Of a stretch of 64,000 nucleotides of DNA, positions 1 through 8,240 are shown piece after piece. Under the pieces are notes generated by a model, which was not told the DNA's origin, did no database searches, and was given only the letters and a program-made list of their open reading frames with translations. Each line of letters begins with the position of its first letter. Position 1 is the first letter of the stretch. Source of the DNA: Glycomyces niveus (GTDB lineage: Bacteria > Actinomycetota > Actinomycetes > Mycobacteriales > Micromonosporaceae); NCBI RefSeq assembly GCF_017592475.1, contig NZ_JAGFNP010000009.1, positions 184,025 to 248,024 on the forward strand, written 5' to 3'. The translations under genes and the position numbers were made by a program.

Positions 1-501
1 AAGGGCGGCACCGCCCTCGGCGACGAGCCCGACAACTACCACGCGATCGTCGAGGAGTACGGGACCGGCCTGGACGACTTCCGGTTCGGCTGGGCGCTCG
101 CGACCACCGCCAACCTCGGCGTCGCCCGCGACGCGATCACCGCGGCCGGGGGCTTCGACGAGACCTTCACCGGCTGGGGGCTCGAGGACACCGACCTGAG
201 CTACCGGCTCCACCGCCTCGGCGTCCGCTTCTCGGTGGACGCCGACGCCGTCAACTACCACCAGATCCACCCGCTCGCCGACCCGGACCCCGCGGTGGCG
301 TCGCGCATCATGCGCGCCCAGCTCATGAAGAACCTCGACCACTTCTGCCGGCGGCACCGCGCGCTCGACGCCTACCTCTTCCGGCGGCGCTGGGAGCATG
401 CCGTGACCCTCGCCGAGGCCGACCGGCTCCTGAAGCGGGTCGAGGCGGAGTCGGACCCGCTGCTGCGCCGCGAGCTCGAAGCGCTCTACGGGGACCGCTG
501 A
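1..501 (+). CDS. Family 2 glycosyltransferase, C-terminal part (5' end outside window)
   Basis: The frame is open from base 1, so the start lies upstream. The visible 166 residues hold the C-terminal half of a GT-A, family 2-like glycosyltransferase: a GGFDETFTGWGLEDTDLSYRL-like stretch at about residues 47-67 is the galactosyltransferase C-terminal motif (Glyco_transf_7C). There the WGLEDxD acidic residues help bind the donor sugar and metal. A basic, helical C-terminal tail follows, with no membrane segment. By family it transfers a sugar from a nucleotide-sugar donor; acceptor and donor cannot be told from this fragment. A strong hairpin directly after the stop suggests it ends its transcript. 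Confidence 0.8.
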   Translation, partial: KGGTALGDEPDNYHAIVEEYGTGLDDFRFGWALATTANLGVARDAITAAGGFDETFTGWGLEDTDLSYRLHRLGVRFSVDADAVNYHQIHPLADPDPAVASRIMRAQLMKNLDHFCRRHRALDAYLFRRRWEHAVTLAEADRLLKRVEAESDPLLRRELEALYGDR

Positions 502-525
502 GGGCGGCGCCGTCCGGCGCCGCCC
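502..525. terminator. Intrinsic terminator-like hairpin
   Basis: Perfect 10-bp arms GGGCGGCGCC/GGCGCCGCCC around a GTCC loop, starting at the glycosyltransferase stop codon and lying between two convergent genes. There is no clear U-tract, as is common in actinobacteria. Confidence 0.7.
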
Positions 526-550
526 CGAGCGTCGACTGACCTTGCCGCCC

Positions 551-1237
551 TTAGAAGTCGGCCGGGGCCAGTATCGGGCTGCCGACCTTGCCCATGAGGT
601 CGTTCACCGGATGGTTCCGCTCGCTGCCGAGGAAGAACCCGAAGATCGCGCTGCGCCACTCGTCGGGCGAGATCCGGTTGTCGTGATCGGTGTCCAGGTG
701 CTCGAACACGCGGTGGCTCTCCTGGTAGTCCACGCCGTTCCAGTTCCGCAGGAGCTGCACGAACTCGCCGGAGCTGATGAGCCCGTCGCCGTTCTCGTCG
801 GCGATCGCGAAGTACGCGTCCGCGATCGAGGCGAGCTTCGCGGCCGCGGCGATCTGGTCGGTGAGCATGTGCTCGGCCAGCGCGCGGCGCAGCTCCTTGC
901 GGCCCACGCGGCCTTCGTCGCCGACGGCCTTCGGGGCGATGAACTCCGTCCACAGCCGACTGGTGGCCTCGCGCAGTTCGAGGCCCATCGGGCTGTCGAC
1001 CGGGACGCCGCGGGCGCCCAGGACGCGGGCGGCCGCCTCGGCCAGGTTCGCCTCGGTGATGTAGTCGTTCCCCTCGGTGTCGAGCGTGTCGAACCAGCGG
1101 TCGAACTTGTTCAGGCGCACCCGCCCGACGTTCCCCGTCCGGCTGATCCTGGCGGCGACCACGACCGCCGCCCCCGCGGCGGCGACCGCCGTCGCCGCGG
1201 CCCCGACTGCCAGCGCCTTCTTCCTGTTCCGCTTCAT
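551..1237 (-). CDS. Membrane-anchored EF-hand calcium-binding protein
   Basis: 228 aa. The ATG at 1237 is chosen over an upstream in-frame ATG (1390) because GGGA/GGGAGA sits just before it and it places a signal-anchor at the very N-terminus: basic MKRNRKK followed by an alanine/valine-rich helix (residues 8-30). Two canonical EF-hand loops are visible, DENGDGLISSGE (147-158) and DTDHDNRISPDE (182-193). An N-terminal loop DTEGNDYITEAN (53-64) ends in Asn instead of Glu/Asp, and a degenerate fourth lies near 106-116. The layout matches the calerythrin/sarcoplasmic calcium-binding type. It probably senses or buffers Ca2+ on the outer face of the membrane; this is inference. It has no operon partner. 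Confidence 0.8.
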   Translation of the reverse strand: MKRNRKKALAVGAAATAVAAAGAAVVVAARISRTGNVGRVRLNKFDRWFDTLDTEGNDYITEANLAEAAARVLGARGVPVDSPMGLELREATSRLWTEFIAPKAVGDEGRVGRKELRRALAEHMLTDQIAAAAKLASIADAYFAIADENGDGLISSGEFVQLLRNWNGVDYQESHRVFEHLDTDHDNRISPDEWRSAIFGFFLGSERNHPVNDLMGKVGSPILAPADF

Positions 1238-1423
1238 GGGTCTCCCGTTCCCTCGTGCGCGGCCGGCTCCCGTGCGGGAATGTCCGGTTTCCTGTCCAGT
1301 CCGGATCGTGCCACGGCCGGCCGCGCGGTGCGCGGAAACCGCTGATCCGGTCTCGCCGCCGGGACCGGTCCCGAGGGATCGGTGGTCCACTGGGACGGTC
1401 CCGACGCCCCGAGGAGCGCTCCG

Positions 1424-3178
1424 ATGTACCCCGAACCCGCACCTGCCGTCCCGCCGGACGAGCCGGCGCCGCCCGGTCCGCCGCCGAGCCCGCCCCCGCC
1501 GGTCCCACCGAGCGCGACGCCGCCCGCCGCTGCGCAGCCGAGCGCGCCGCCCGCCTTCGTGCCGCCGAGCACCCCGGCGCCGGTCTTCCCGCTGAGCGCT
1601 CCGCCTCCCGCGTTCTCGCCGAACGCGCTTCCGTCAGGGCCGCCCGCCTTCGTGCCGCCGAACGCGCCCGTGCCGGCCGCCTTCCCGCCACCGCCGCCCG
1701 CGCCCCGGCGTCCCGCGCCGCCGCGCCGGGCGACCGACCCGGTGGCGGCCGTCGCGGGGAACGCGACCATGCTCGGCCTCGGCTACATGCTCATGCGCCG
1801 CCCGATCCTCGCGGCGCTGGCCTTGTGCGGCACGGGGTTCCTGGCGTGGTCGGCCGCGGTCCAGACCGAGAACCCGCTGTGGCGGTACCTGCTGCCCGCC
1901 TGGGGCCTGGTGATGATCCTCCACGCGTGGTGGCTCACCCGCCGGGAGCGTCCCGTACCGCTGGTGGACCTCGTCGAGCCCGATCCGGCGCGGCGGCTGC
2001 GGGTGTGGGCGCTGACGGCCGCCGCGCTCGTCCCGCTCACCGTGGGCTGGTTCCGCCTCGACGCGTGGTGGATCGTCCACGACGCCGAGACCGCCCACAC
2101 CCGGGGCGACTGCGCCGAGGCCGAAGCCGCCCTCGGCACCCTCGATGCGGTCCACCGGGTCGCGTTCGGGCCGATCGTGGAGCGCGGCGAGGAAGAGGGC
2201 GACGCCTGCGCGCTGCTCCTCTCCGCGCTCGCCGAAGGCGATGCATCGCCTTCGGCGGCAGCCATCACGCTCTCGACCTACCTCGACCACCCCGGCGCCT
2301 TGTGGGACGGCGCGGGACCCAAGCGCGCCGAGTTCCTGCTCCAGGCCGCCCTCCTCGAACGCACGCCGAATCCGACCACGCTCGAAGCGGCCTTCGCGCA
2401 GCTCACCGAGACGCTCGAATCGCACCCCGACCAGTCGGGCGCCGTGCGGGACACCATGGAAGGCTTCATGGCCGACCTCGAAGCGGCCCCGTCGCCGTGC
2501 ACCGGTTACGCCGTGGACCACTGGCTCGCCGACCGGCAATGGGAGGCGGAGGCGATCACCGCGCCGATCGCGGCCGCCGCCGACCAGGTGCCGCTGCGGC
2601 TGCTCGGCTGCGCCGACGAGTGGAACGAATCCGACCTCGGCAGTGCGGCCGGCCTCTACCGCGAATTCCTCACCGCCTACCCCGACCACGAGTTCGCCGG
2701 GCGGGCCGCCGAAGGCATCCTCGCCTCGGATTCCTACTGCACCGACCCCGTTGCGTACCGGGGCGCTCCGGCCGCCGACGGCGCCGGCCCGCACCCGATG
2801 CAGCTCCTCGGCGGCTGGGGCTCGGAGGGCCGCGGCTTCCCCGACTCGTGGATCGCCGAGACCGCGGACGAGACGGCGCTGGTCGTCTGCGTGGACGCCG
2901 AGGTCGGCGAGTTCCAGAAGTCGTGCATGTACCGCGCGCCCTCGGGAAACACGTTCTGGGCCGGGTTCTTCGCGCACCGCTTCACCATCAAGGCGTACTC
3001 GCTGCGCACCGGCGAGGTCGTCGCGGACTACGCCCGGGAGATCGGCCGCGCATGCCCGAACCGGCTCGACGGCAGCTACAACACGATCTACTACTCGTCC
3101 TCTGGGGACACGCTGACGATGGCCTCGGAGTACACCGACGAGGACTTCCGGAACATGTTCGCCGGACTGATGGACTGA
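1424..3178 (+). CDS. Proline-rich N-terminus membrane protein of unknown function
   Basis: 584 aa. ATG 1424 is preceded by GAGGAG; an in-frame start at 1382 lacks this. Residues 1-100 are almost entirely Pro/Ala/Ser, with repeats such as PPAFVPP. Three hydrophobic segments follow (about 113-135, 140-165 and 190-210), then a helical region with TPR-like character rich in Ala/Glu (about 215-450), then a C-terminal mixed domain with a few cysteines and many aromatic residues. The large C-terminal part is probably extracytoplasmic. I do not recognise a family with confidence. Proline-rich cytosolic tails are common in actinobacterial membrane proteins that bind partner domains, but no function is implied here. 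Confidence 0.7.
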   Translation: MYPEPAPAVPPDEPAPPGPPPSPPPPVPPSATPPAAAQPSAPPAFVPPSTPAPVFPLSAPPPAFSPNALPSGPPAFVPPNAPVPAAFPPPPPAPRRPAPPRRATDPVAAVAGNATMLGLGYMLMRRPILAALALCGTGFLAWSAAVQTENPLWRYLLPAWGLVMILHAWWLTRRERPVPLVDLVEPDPARRLRVWALTAAALVPLTVGWFRLDAWWIVHDAETAHTRGDCAEAEAALGTLDAVHRVAFGPIVERGEEEGDACALLLSALAEGDASPSAAAITLSTYLDHPGALWDGAGPKRAEFLLQAALLERTPNPTTLEAAFAQLTETLESHPDQSGAVRDTMEGFMADLEAAPSPCTGYAVDHWLADRQWEAEAITAPIAAAADQVPLRLLGCADEWNESDLGSAAGLYREFLTAYPDHEFAGRAAEGILASDSYCTDPVAYRGAPAADGAGPHPMQLLGGWGSEGRGFPDSWIAETADETALVVCVDAEVGEFQKSCMYRAPSGNTFWAGFFAHRFTIKAYSLRTGEVVADYAREIGRACPNRLDGSYNTIYYSSSGDTLTMASEYTDEDFRNMFAGLMD

Positions 3179-3207
3179 GCCCTGAATCCGTACACCTCCA
3201 GGAAAAG

Positions 3208-3240
3208 CGCGGTGCCGCCTCCACAAGGGGCGGCACCGCG
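3208..3240. terminator. Bidirectional terminator hairpin
   Basis: Perfect 12-bp arms CGCGGTGCCGCC/GGCGGCACCGCG with a 9-nt loop, between the convergent membrane-protein gene and the fucose-mutarotase gene. Confidence 0.8.
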
Positions 3241-3251
3241 TCCTGCAGGCC

Positions 3252-3677
3252 TTACCGCGGGGTCACGCCCGCGACGCCGATGGTGAGCAGCAGGTTCGAG
3301 TACTGGCGCTGGTCGCCGGTGGCGATGACGACGGCGGTGTCCGCGGTCTTCGCGAGGTCGTAGAACGCGAACCGCTCGACCGCCTCGACCGGGACGTGCG
3401 GTCCGAGCGCGGCCCGGTAGCCGTCGTGGGCGGGCACGGGCGCGCCTTCCGAGTCCATCACGACGGCGTGCTCGATCGGGACGGCGTCGAGGAGCGCGTC
3501 GAGGACCTGGTCGCCGTCGAGCAGACCGGGGCGGAGGTTCAGGTGGATCCGCGCGGCCGCCGGGTTGGCGTGCGTGGAGCACGGGTAGTGCCCGTCGGCG
3601 ATGAGGATGCGGGAGCCGTGCCCGGCCGCGGCGAGCGCGGCGAGGAGCGGCGGGTGGATGAGGCCGTACGTGAGCAT
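3252..3677 (-). CDS. fucU: FucU/RbsD-family L-fucose mutarotase
   Basis: 141 aa, the usual size for the RbsD/FucU family, which interconverts alpha and beta anomers of free sugars in the cytoplasm. The N-terminal LTYGLIHPPLLAALAAAGHGSRILIADGHYP pattern and the HANPAA segment are the family's sugar-binding signature; the conserved His is near residue 20 and the terminal Tyr-Ser-Asn near 126. AAAGGA lies just before the ATG and the gene begins 9 bp after L-fuconate dehydratase, so the two form one operon. That linkage favours L-fucose over ribose as substrate; this step is inferred. Confidence 0.85.
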   Translation of the reverse strand: MLTYGLIHPPLLAALAAAGHGSRILIADGHYPCSTHANPAAARIHLNLRPGLLDGDQVLDALLDAVPIEHAVVMDSEGAPVPAHDGYRAALGPHVPVEAVERFAFYDLAKTADTAVVIATGDQRQYSNLLLTIGVAGVTPR

Positions 3678-3686
3678 GGGGTCCTT

Positions 3687-4997
3687 TCAGGCCGCGGAGC
3701 GGTGCTTCCAGTAGTCGCCGTCGGGGTAGGAGTACGCCTCGATCGACGCCGCGTGCATCTCGGCGGAGTAGCCGGGCCGGGCCGGGAGCAGGTAGTTGCC
3801 GTCCTCGACCAGGCACGGGTCGGTGAAGTGCTCGTGGAGGTGGTCCACGTACTCGGTCACCCTGTCCTCCAACGTGCCCGAGACGGCCACGAAGTCGAAG
3901 ACGGACAGGTGCTGCACCAGTTCGCACAGGCCCACGCCGCCCGCGTGGGGGCACACCGGGACGCCGAACTTGGCGGCCAGCAGGTAGACCGCGATGATCT
4001 CGTTGACGCCCGCGAGCCGGGCGGAGTCGAGCTGGAGGTAGTCGAGCGCCTCGGCCTGCAGCATCTGCTTGAACAGGACCCGGTTCATGCCGTGCTCGCC
4101 GGTGGCGACGCCGATGGGGGCGACCGCGCGGCGGACGGCGGCGTGGCCGAGCACGTCGTCGGGGCTGGTGGGCTCCTCGATCCAGTGCGGCTCGAACTCG
4201 GCGAGGGCCTTGACCCAGTCGATGGCCTGGGGCACGTCCCACACCTGGTTGGCGTCGATCATGAGCTTGGCGTCCCAGCCGATGACCTCGCGGGCGATCG
4301 CGAGGCGGCGGCGGTCCTCCTCGAGGTCGGCGCCCACTTTGAGCTTGACGTGGCGGTAGCCCTGGTCGACGGCCTCCTGGAGCAGGCGGCGCAGCTTGTC
4401 GTCGCTGTAGCCCAGCCAGCCCGCGCTGGTGGTGTAGCACGGGTAGCCCCCACGGGCCTCGAGCTCGGCGATCCGGGCGGCCCGGGTGGGCTCCTGCGCC
4501 CGCAGGATCTCCAGGGCCTCGTCACGGGTCAGCGCGTCGGAGAGGTAGCGGAGGTCGGCGGCGTCGACCAGCTGCTCGGGGGTCATGTCCGCGAGCAGGC
4601 GCCACAGCGGCTTGCCCGCCGCGCGCGCGATGAGGTCCCAGACGGCGTTCATGACCGCCGCGAAGGCGATGTGGACGACGCCCTTCTCGGGGCCGAGCCA
4701 GCGCAGCTGCGAGTCGGACTGGAGCTCGCGGTAGAGCGCGCCGGGGTCGGCGGCGATCGCCTTGAGGTCGCGGCCGATGAGCTTGACGGCGTGCTGGAGC
4801 GCGGCGGCGGTGACGATGTCGTTGCCGCGGCCGATGGTGAAGGTGAACCCGTGGCCGGAGAGCGCGGGGTCGTCGGTGCGGAGGATGACGTAGGCGGCGG
4901 AGTAGTCGCCGTCCTTGTTCATCGCGTCCGAGCCGTCCATGGTCAGCGAGGTGGGGAAGCGGACGTCGTGGGTCTCGACGGCGTCGATGAAGGTCAT
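3687..4997 (-). CDS. fucD: L-fuconate dehydratase (enolase superfamily)
   Basis: 436 aa, full length. It dehydrates L-fuconate to 2-keto-3-deoxy-L-fuconate in the oxidative (non-phosphorylating) L-fucose pathway. All the catalytic residues known for the Xanthomonas enzyme appear at the same positions: the K218-x-K220 base motif, Mg ligands D248, E274 and E301, D324, and the H351 base in CPHAGG. The substrate-specific N-terminal segment [20 protein letters not shown] (18-37) is typical of fuconate dehydratases within the mandelate-racemase group. ATG 4997 is preferred over 5078 because of its AGGA and because the family starts here. It is transcribed away from the LacI operator site at 5064-5073. 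Confidence 0.93.
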   Translation of the reverse strand: MTFIDAVETHDVRFPTSLTMDGSDAMNKDGDYSAAYVILRTDDPALSGHGFTFTIGRGNDIVTAAALQHAVKLIGRDLKAIAADPGALYRELQSDSQLRWLGPEKGVVHIAFAAVMNAVWDLIARAAGKPLWRLLADMTPEQLVDAADLRYLSDALTRDEALEILRAQEPTRAARIAELEARGGYPCYTTSAGWLGYSDDKLRRLLQEAVDQGYRHVKLKVGADLEEDRRRLAIAREVIGWDAKLMIDANQVWDVPQAIDWVKALAEFEPHWIEEPTSPDDVLGHAAVRRAVAPIGVATGEHGMNRVLFKQMLQAEALDYLQLDSARLAGVNEIIAVYLLAAKFGVPVCPHAGGVGLCELVQHLSVFDFVAVSGTLEDRVTEYVDHLHEHFTDPCLVEDGNYLLPARPGYSAEMHAASIEAYSYPDGDYWKHRSAA

Positions 4998-5039
4998 GCG
5001 GGTTCCTATGCGGAGGGAGGCTCGGTCGGCGCGGGTCGG

Positions 5040-5077
5040 GCGCAAGGGGTGCGGCACCTTGCGCAAACGATTGATCA
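5040..5077. promoter_or_regulatory. Fucose LacI operator, proximal site
   Basis: GCGCAAACGATTGATCA (5061-5077) carries the core CAAACGATTG (5064-5073), identical to cores at 6173 and 42350. An adjoining inverted repeat GCGCAAGG/CCTTGCGC (5040-5047, 5057-5064) overlaps its left edge. It lies 67 bp before the fuconate dehydratase start and 50 bp after the LacI gene stop, so it probably controls the dehydratase-mutarotase unit. Confidence 0.7.
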
Positions 5078-5127
5078 AATGCAGACGATAGCGTTCGCGA
5101 GCGCTCGGCGCAACGGGGCCGCTCCGG

Positions 5128-6138
5128 TCAGCCCCGCGGCGGGGCCGTGGAGGCGCGCGGGACGAGGACCGGTCCGGGCTCCTCGACGCTCCGGTGCGTG
5201 ACCGGGCCGCCCGCGATGACCTCGGCTAGCGCGGCCGCCGCGGTGCGGCCGAGCTCGTAGAGTGGCATCCGCACGCAGGTGAGCGGTGGCCAGGTGTGCT
5301 CGGCCGTCCACGCGTCGTGGATCGCGACCACCGAGAGCTCCCCGGGCACCGCCACGCCCTGCGCGCGGGCCTGGGCGAGCACGCCCACGGCGGCGTTGAC
5401 GTTCGCGGCCACGATCGCCGTGGGCGGCTCGGGCAGGGCCAGCAGCTCGGCGGCCGAGGCCCGGCCGTCCGCCTCCCGGTAACCGCGCCAGGTGACGAGC
5501 CCGGGCTCCCCGGGCAGGCCGGCCTCCAAGAGCGCCTTGAGGAACCCGTCCGCGCGCCGCTGCGCGGTGGGCGACGCGGCGAGGCCCCCGGCGAAGCCGA
5601 TGCGCCGGTGCCCCAGGGCGAGCAGGTGCTCGGTGGCCCGGCGCGCCGCGAGCGCGTCCGGCGCCACCACGGAGCTCGCGCCGGGGATCTTCTGGTGGAT
5701 CGTGACGAGCGGGGCGCGCTCGCCGACCGACTGCGCCAGCTCCTCGGGGTCGGCGCCGTCCCGCGGCTGGAGCACGATGCCGTCGACCCGGCCCTCGCCC
5801 ACGAGCCGGTCGAACATCCGCCCGCCCGGGTGCATGTCCTCGGTGCGGGCCAGCAGCATGACGCAGCCCTGCGCCACCGCCTCGTCCTCCACCCCGCGGG
5901 TGAGCTCGGCGAACAGCGAGTTCGTCACATCGGGGACGATGAGCGCGATGACATCGGTGCGCGCGAGCTTCAGCGCCCGGCCTGCGAAGTTCGGGTGGTA
6001 GCCGACCTCGGCGGCGGCCTGGCGCACCCGCTCTCGGGTCGCCGCGCTGAGCCGCGCCGACGGGTCGCCGGAGAGCACCCTCGAGACCGCCGACACCGAG
6101 ACGCCCGCGCGGGCCGCCACATCACTGAGCTTCGCCAT
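5128..6138 (-). CDS. LacI-family regulator of the fucose cluster
   Basis: 336 aa, standard LacI/GalR length. N-terminal helix-turn-helix [24 protein letters not shown] (1-24) and hinge (about 48-58) precede a periplasmic-binding-like effector domain (60-330) with [10 protein letters not shown] and the C-terminal VPRAS ending. By family it represses in the absence of a sugar ligand. It sits between the dehydratase operon and the divergent dehydrogenases, with identical operator cores at both ends of its gene, so it very likely controls both and itself. No good Shine-Dalgarno precedes the ATG; a GATACT -10-like box ends only about 6 bases upstream, which would make the mRNA nearly leaderless. 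Confidence 0.9.
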   Translation of the reverse strand: MAKLSDVAARAGVSVSAVSRVLSGDPSARLSAATRERVRQAAAEVGYHPNFAGRALKLARTDVIALIVPDVTNSLFAELTRGVEDEAVAQGCVMLLARTEDMHPGGRMFDRLVGEGRVDGIVLQPRDGADPEELAQSVGERAPLVTIHQKIPGASSVVAPDALAARRATEHLLALGHRRIGFAGGLAASPTAQRRADGFLKALLEAGLPGEPGLVTWRGYREADGRASAAELLALPEPPTAIVAANVNAAVGVLAQARAQGVAVPGELSVVAIHDAWTAEHTWPPLTCVRMPLYELGRTAAAALAEVIAGGPVTHRSVEEPGPVLVPRASTAPPRG

Positions 6139-6168
6139 CCGCCAAGTATCGCCTACCGCAAAAAGCGA

Positions 6169-6208
6169 TGATCAAACGATTGCGCTTCGCGTCGATGTGT
6201 GGAATCCT
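6169..6208 (+). promoter_or_regulatory. Promoter with fucose LacI operator, divergent dehydrogenase/LacI region
   Basis: Operator TGATCAAACGATTGCGC (6169-6185) overlaps a -35-like TTGCGC (6180-6185), 17-bp spacer, then AATCCT (6203-6208). The same layout (operator, TTGCGC, TGTG, ATCCT) recurs at 42350-42386. On the other strand the operator sits next to the likely LacI promoter, so repressor binding here can control both directions. Confidence 0.7.
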
Positions 6209-6247
6209 CATCCGCGACCGATCGTCCGACAATCGAGGGAGGCGCCC

Positions 6248-7276
6248 GTGCTCGCCGCACACTACGCCGGAAACCGGACCATGGCCGTGGGGGCCGCCGA
6301 GCAGGCGCCCCCGGGCCCCGGACAGGTCCAGATCGCCGTCGCCTACAACGGCATCTGCGGCACCGACCTCCACATCCTCAACGGCCACATGGACGCCCGG
6401 GTCGCCACCCCCGCCGTCATCGGCCACGAGATGAGCGGCACCATCGCCGCCCTCGGCGACGACGTCGACGGCTGGAACGTCGGCGACCCCGTCACCGTCA
6501 TGCCCCTCGCCTGGGACGGCACCTGCCCCGCCTGCCGCGCCGGGAACAGCCACATCTGCCAGAACCTCGACTTCGTCGGGATCGACTCGCCCGGCGCGCT
6601 CCAAGGCCGCTGGAACGTCGACGCCAACCTCCTCGTGCCCCTGCCCGCCAGCCTCTCCCTCCAGCACGCCGCCCTCGTCGAGCCCACCGCCGTCGCCGTC
6701 CACGACGTGCGCCGCGCCGAACTCGAGAAGGGCCAGAAGGCCGTCGTCATCGGCGGCGGCCCCATCGGCGTCCTCATCGCCGCCGTCGCCCGCTCCTTCG
6801 GCGGCGAAGTCGTCGTCATCGAACTCGACCCCAAGCGCCGCAAGGCCATCGCCGACCTCGGCTACACCGTCCTCGACCCCCGCGACGACACCGTCGCCTG
6901 GGTCGAGGAGTGGACCGGCGGCGCGGGCGCCGACGTGGTCTTCGAAGTCTCCGGCGCCGCCGCGGCCGTCCTCGGCGCGGTCGACTACGCCAAGGTCCGC
7001 GGCACCCTCGTCGTCGTCGCCATCCACCCCGAACCCCGCCCCATCAACCTCCAGCGCGTCTTCTGGCGCGAACTGCGCCTCCTCGGCGCCCGCGTCTACC
7101 AGCGCGACGACTTCGACACCGCCGTGGCGCTCCTCGCCACCGGCGCGATCCCCGCCGACGCCCTCATCACCAAGACCGTGCCCCTGCACGACGTCCAGTC
7201 GGCCTTCGACGACCTCACCGGCGGCGACGCCATGAAGATCCTCATCGACGTCCAAGCCGGCCAGGAGACCGCATGA
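6248..7276 (+). CDS. Zinc-containing alcohol dehydrogenase (MDR, sugar/polyol type)
   Basis: 342 aa. The GTG at 6248 follows GAGGGAGG and gives the family N-terminus (LAAHYAGNRTM). Catalytic zinc residues C37 (GICGTD) and H60-E61 (GHE) are present. The structural-zinc lobe GTCPACRAGNSHIC keeps three cysteines, with Asp where the first would be. The nucleotide fold has GGGPIG near residue 174 and an acidic residue at the end of the next strand (VVIELD), which suggests NAD over NADP. It overlaps the following SDR gene by ATGA, so they are co-translated. In this context it may oxidise L-fucose or 2-keto-3-deoxy-L-fuconate; which of the two is not decidable from sequence. Confidence 0.88.
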   Translation: MLAAHYAGNRTMAVGAAEQAPPGPGQVQIAVAYNGICGTDLHILNGHMDARVATPAVIGHEMSGTIAALGDDVDGWNVGDPVTVMPLAWDGTCPACRAGNSHICQNLDFVGIDSPGALQGRWNVDANLLVPLPASLSLQHAALVEPTAVAVHDVRRAELEKGQKAVVIGGGPIGVLIAAVARSFGGEVVVIELDPKRRKAIADLGYTVLDPRDDTVAWVEEWTGGAGADVVFEVSGAAAAVLGAVDYAKVRGTLVVVAIHPEPRPINLQRVFWRELRLLGARVYQRDDFDTAVALLATGAIPADALITKTVPLHDVQSAFDDLTGGDAMKILIDVQAGQETA

Positions 7277-8028
7277 ACCCCTTCGACCTGACCGGCCGCC
7301 TCGCCGTCGTCACCGGCGCCAAGCGCGGCATCGGCTTCGCCATGGCCGAAGCCCTCGCCGCCGCCGGGGCCGACGTCATCGGCGTCAGCGCCACCATCGA
7401 GACCGAGGGCTCCGCCATCGGCGAGCGCGTCACCGCCCTCGGCCGCCGCTTCGAGGCGATCCCGGCCGACTTCAACGACCCCGAAGCCGTCGCCGACCTC
7501 GCCGACACCCTGGCGGGCAAGGGCGTCGACATCCTCGTCAACAACGCCGGCACCATCCGCCGCGCCCCCGCCGCCGAGCACTCGGACGCCTACTGGGACG
7601 AAGTGCTCCAGGTCAACCTCACCAGCCAGTTCGCGCTCACCCGCGCCGTCGGCCGGTCGATGCTCGAGCGCGGCGGCGGCAAGATCGTCTTCACCGCCTC
7701 GCTCCTGAGCTTCCAGGGCGGCATCAACGTTCCCGGCTACGCCGCCGCGAAGCACGGCATCGCCGGGCTCACGCGCGCGCTGGCCAACGAGTGGTCCGGC
7801 CGCGGCGTCACCGTCAACGCGATCGCCCCCGGCTACATCGCCACTGACAACACCCAAGCGCTGCAGGACGACCCGGACCGCTCGAAGGCGATCCTCGAGC
7901 GCATCCCCGCCGGCCGCTGGGGCCGCCCCGGCGACCTCGCCGGGGCCACGGTGTTCCTCGCCAGCCCCGCGTCCGATTACGTCTCGGGCGCGGTCATCCC
8001 CGTCGACGGCGGCTGGCTGGGCCGCTAG
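7273..8028 (+). CDS. SDR oxidoreductase, KduD-like (2-keto-3-deoxy-sugar-acid dehydrogenase candidate)
   Basis: 251 aa, classical short-chain dehydrogenase: TGAKRGIG cofactor loop (near 14-21), NNAG (about 93), catalytic S143-Y156-K160 (YAAAK) and a C-terminal DGGW. The NNAGTIRRAPA and YWDEVLQVNL segments resemble KduD/2-deoxy-D-gluconate 3-dehydrogenase. Known oxidative fucose pathways use an SDR of this type to oxidise 2-keto-3-deoxy-L-fuconate to the 2,4-diketo acid, which a hydrolase then splits to pyruvate and lactate. That assignment is inferred from linkage to the dehydratase. It is the last gene of its unit, before a terminator. Confidence 0.88.
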   Translation: MNPFDLTGRLAVVTGAKRGIGFAMAEALAAAGADVIGVSATIETEGSAIGERVTALGRRFEAIPADFNDPEAVADLADTLAGKGVDILVNNAGTIRRAPAAEHSDAYWDEVLQVNLTSQFALTRAVGRSMLERGGGKIVFTASLLSFQGGINVPGYAAAKHGIAGLTRALANEWSGRGVTVNAIAPGYIATDNTQALQDDPDRSKAILERIPAGRWGRPGDLAGATVFLASPASDYVSGAVIPVDGGWLGR

Positions 8029-8199
8029 CCCGAGCAGCGCAGGGGAAGCGAGCCGACCACGGGCACGCCACAGGCAGCTGGGAAAGGCCCCCCGGTTTCG
8101 ACGCTAACGGGGCGAACCTGAAGGAGCGCTGAAGCGAGGCGCTCATCACCCGCAGCCGGGCGGACGTGCTCGCCGCCTCGCTCCCGACGGGAACGAGAA

Positions 8200-8230
8200 A
8201 GCCCGCCCCTCGCACCGCGCGGGGCGGGCT
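8200..8230. terminator. Terminator hairpin between SDR and GH62 remnant
   Basis: Arms AGCCCGCCCC/GGGGCGGGCT around an 11-nt loop, at the convergent junction. The remaining 170 bp after the SDR gene shows no ORF I would support. Confidence 0.65.
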
Positions 8231-8240
8231 CCATGTGTTC

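Noticed and set aside
486..1691. Long Arg/Gly-rich open frames opposite real genes throughout the window
   Set aside because: High GC makes long antisense frames common. These lack Shine-Dalgarno sites, have biased low-complexity products and overlap well-supported genes.
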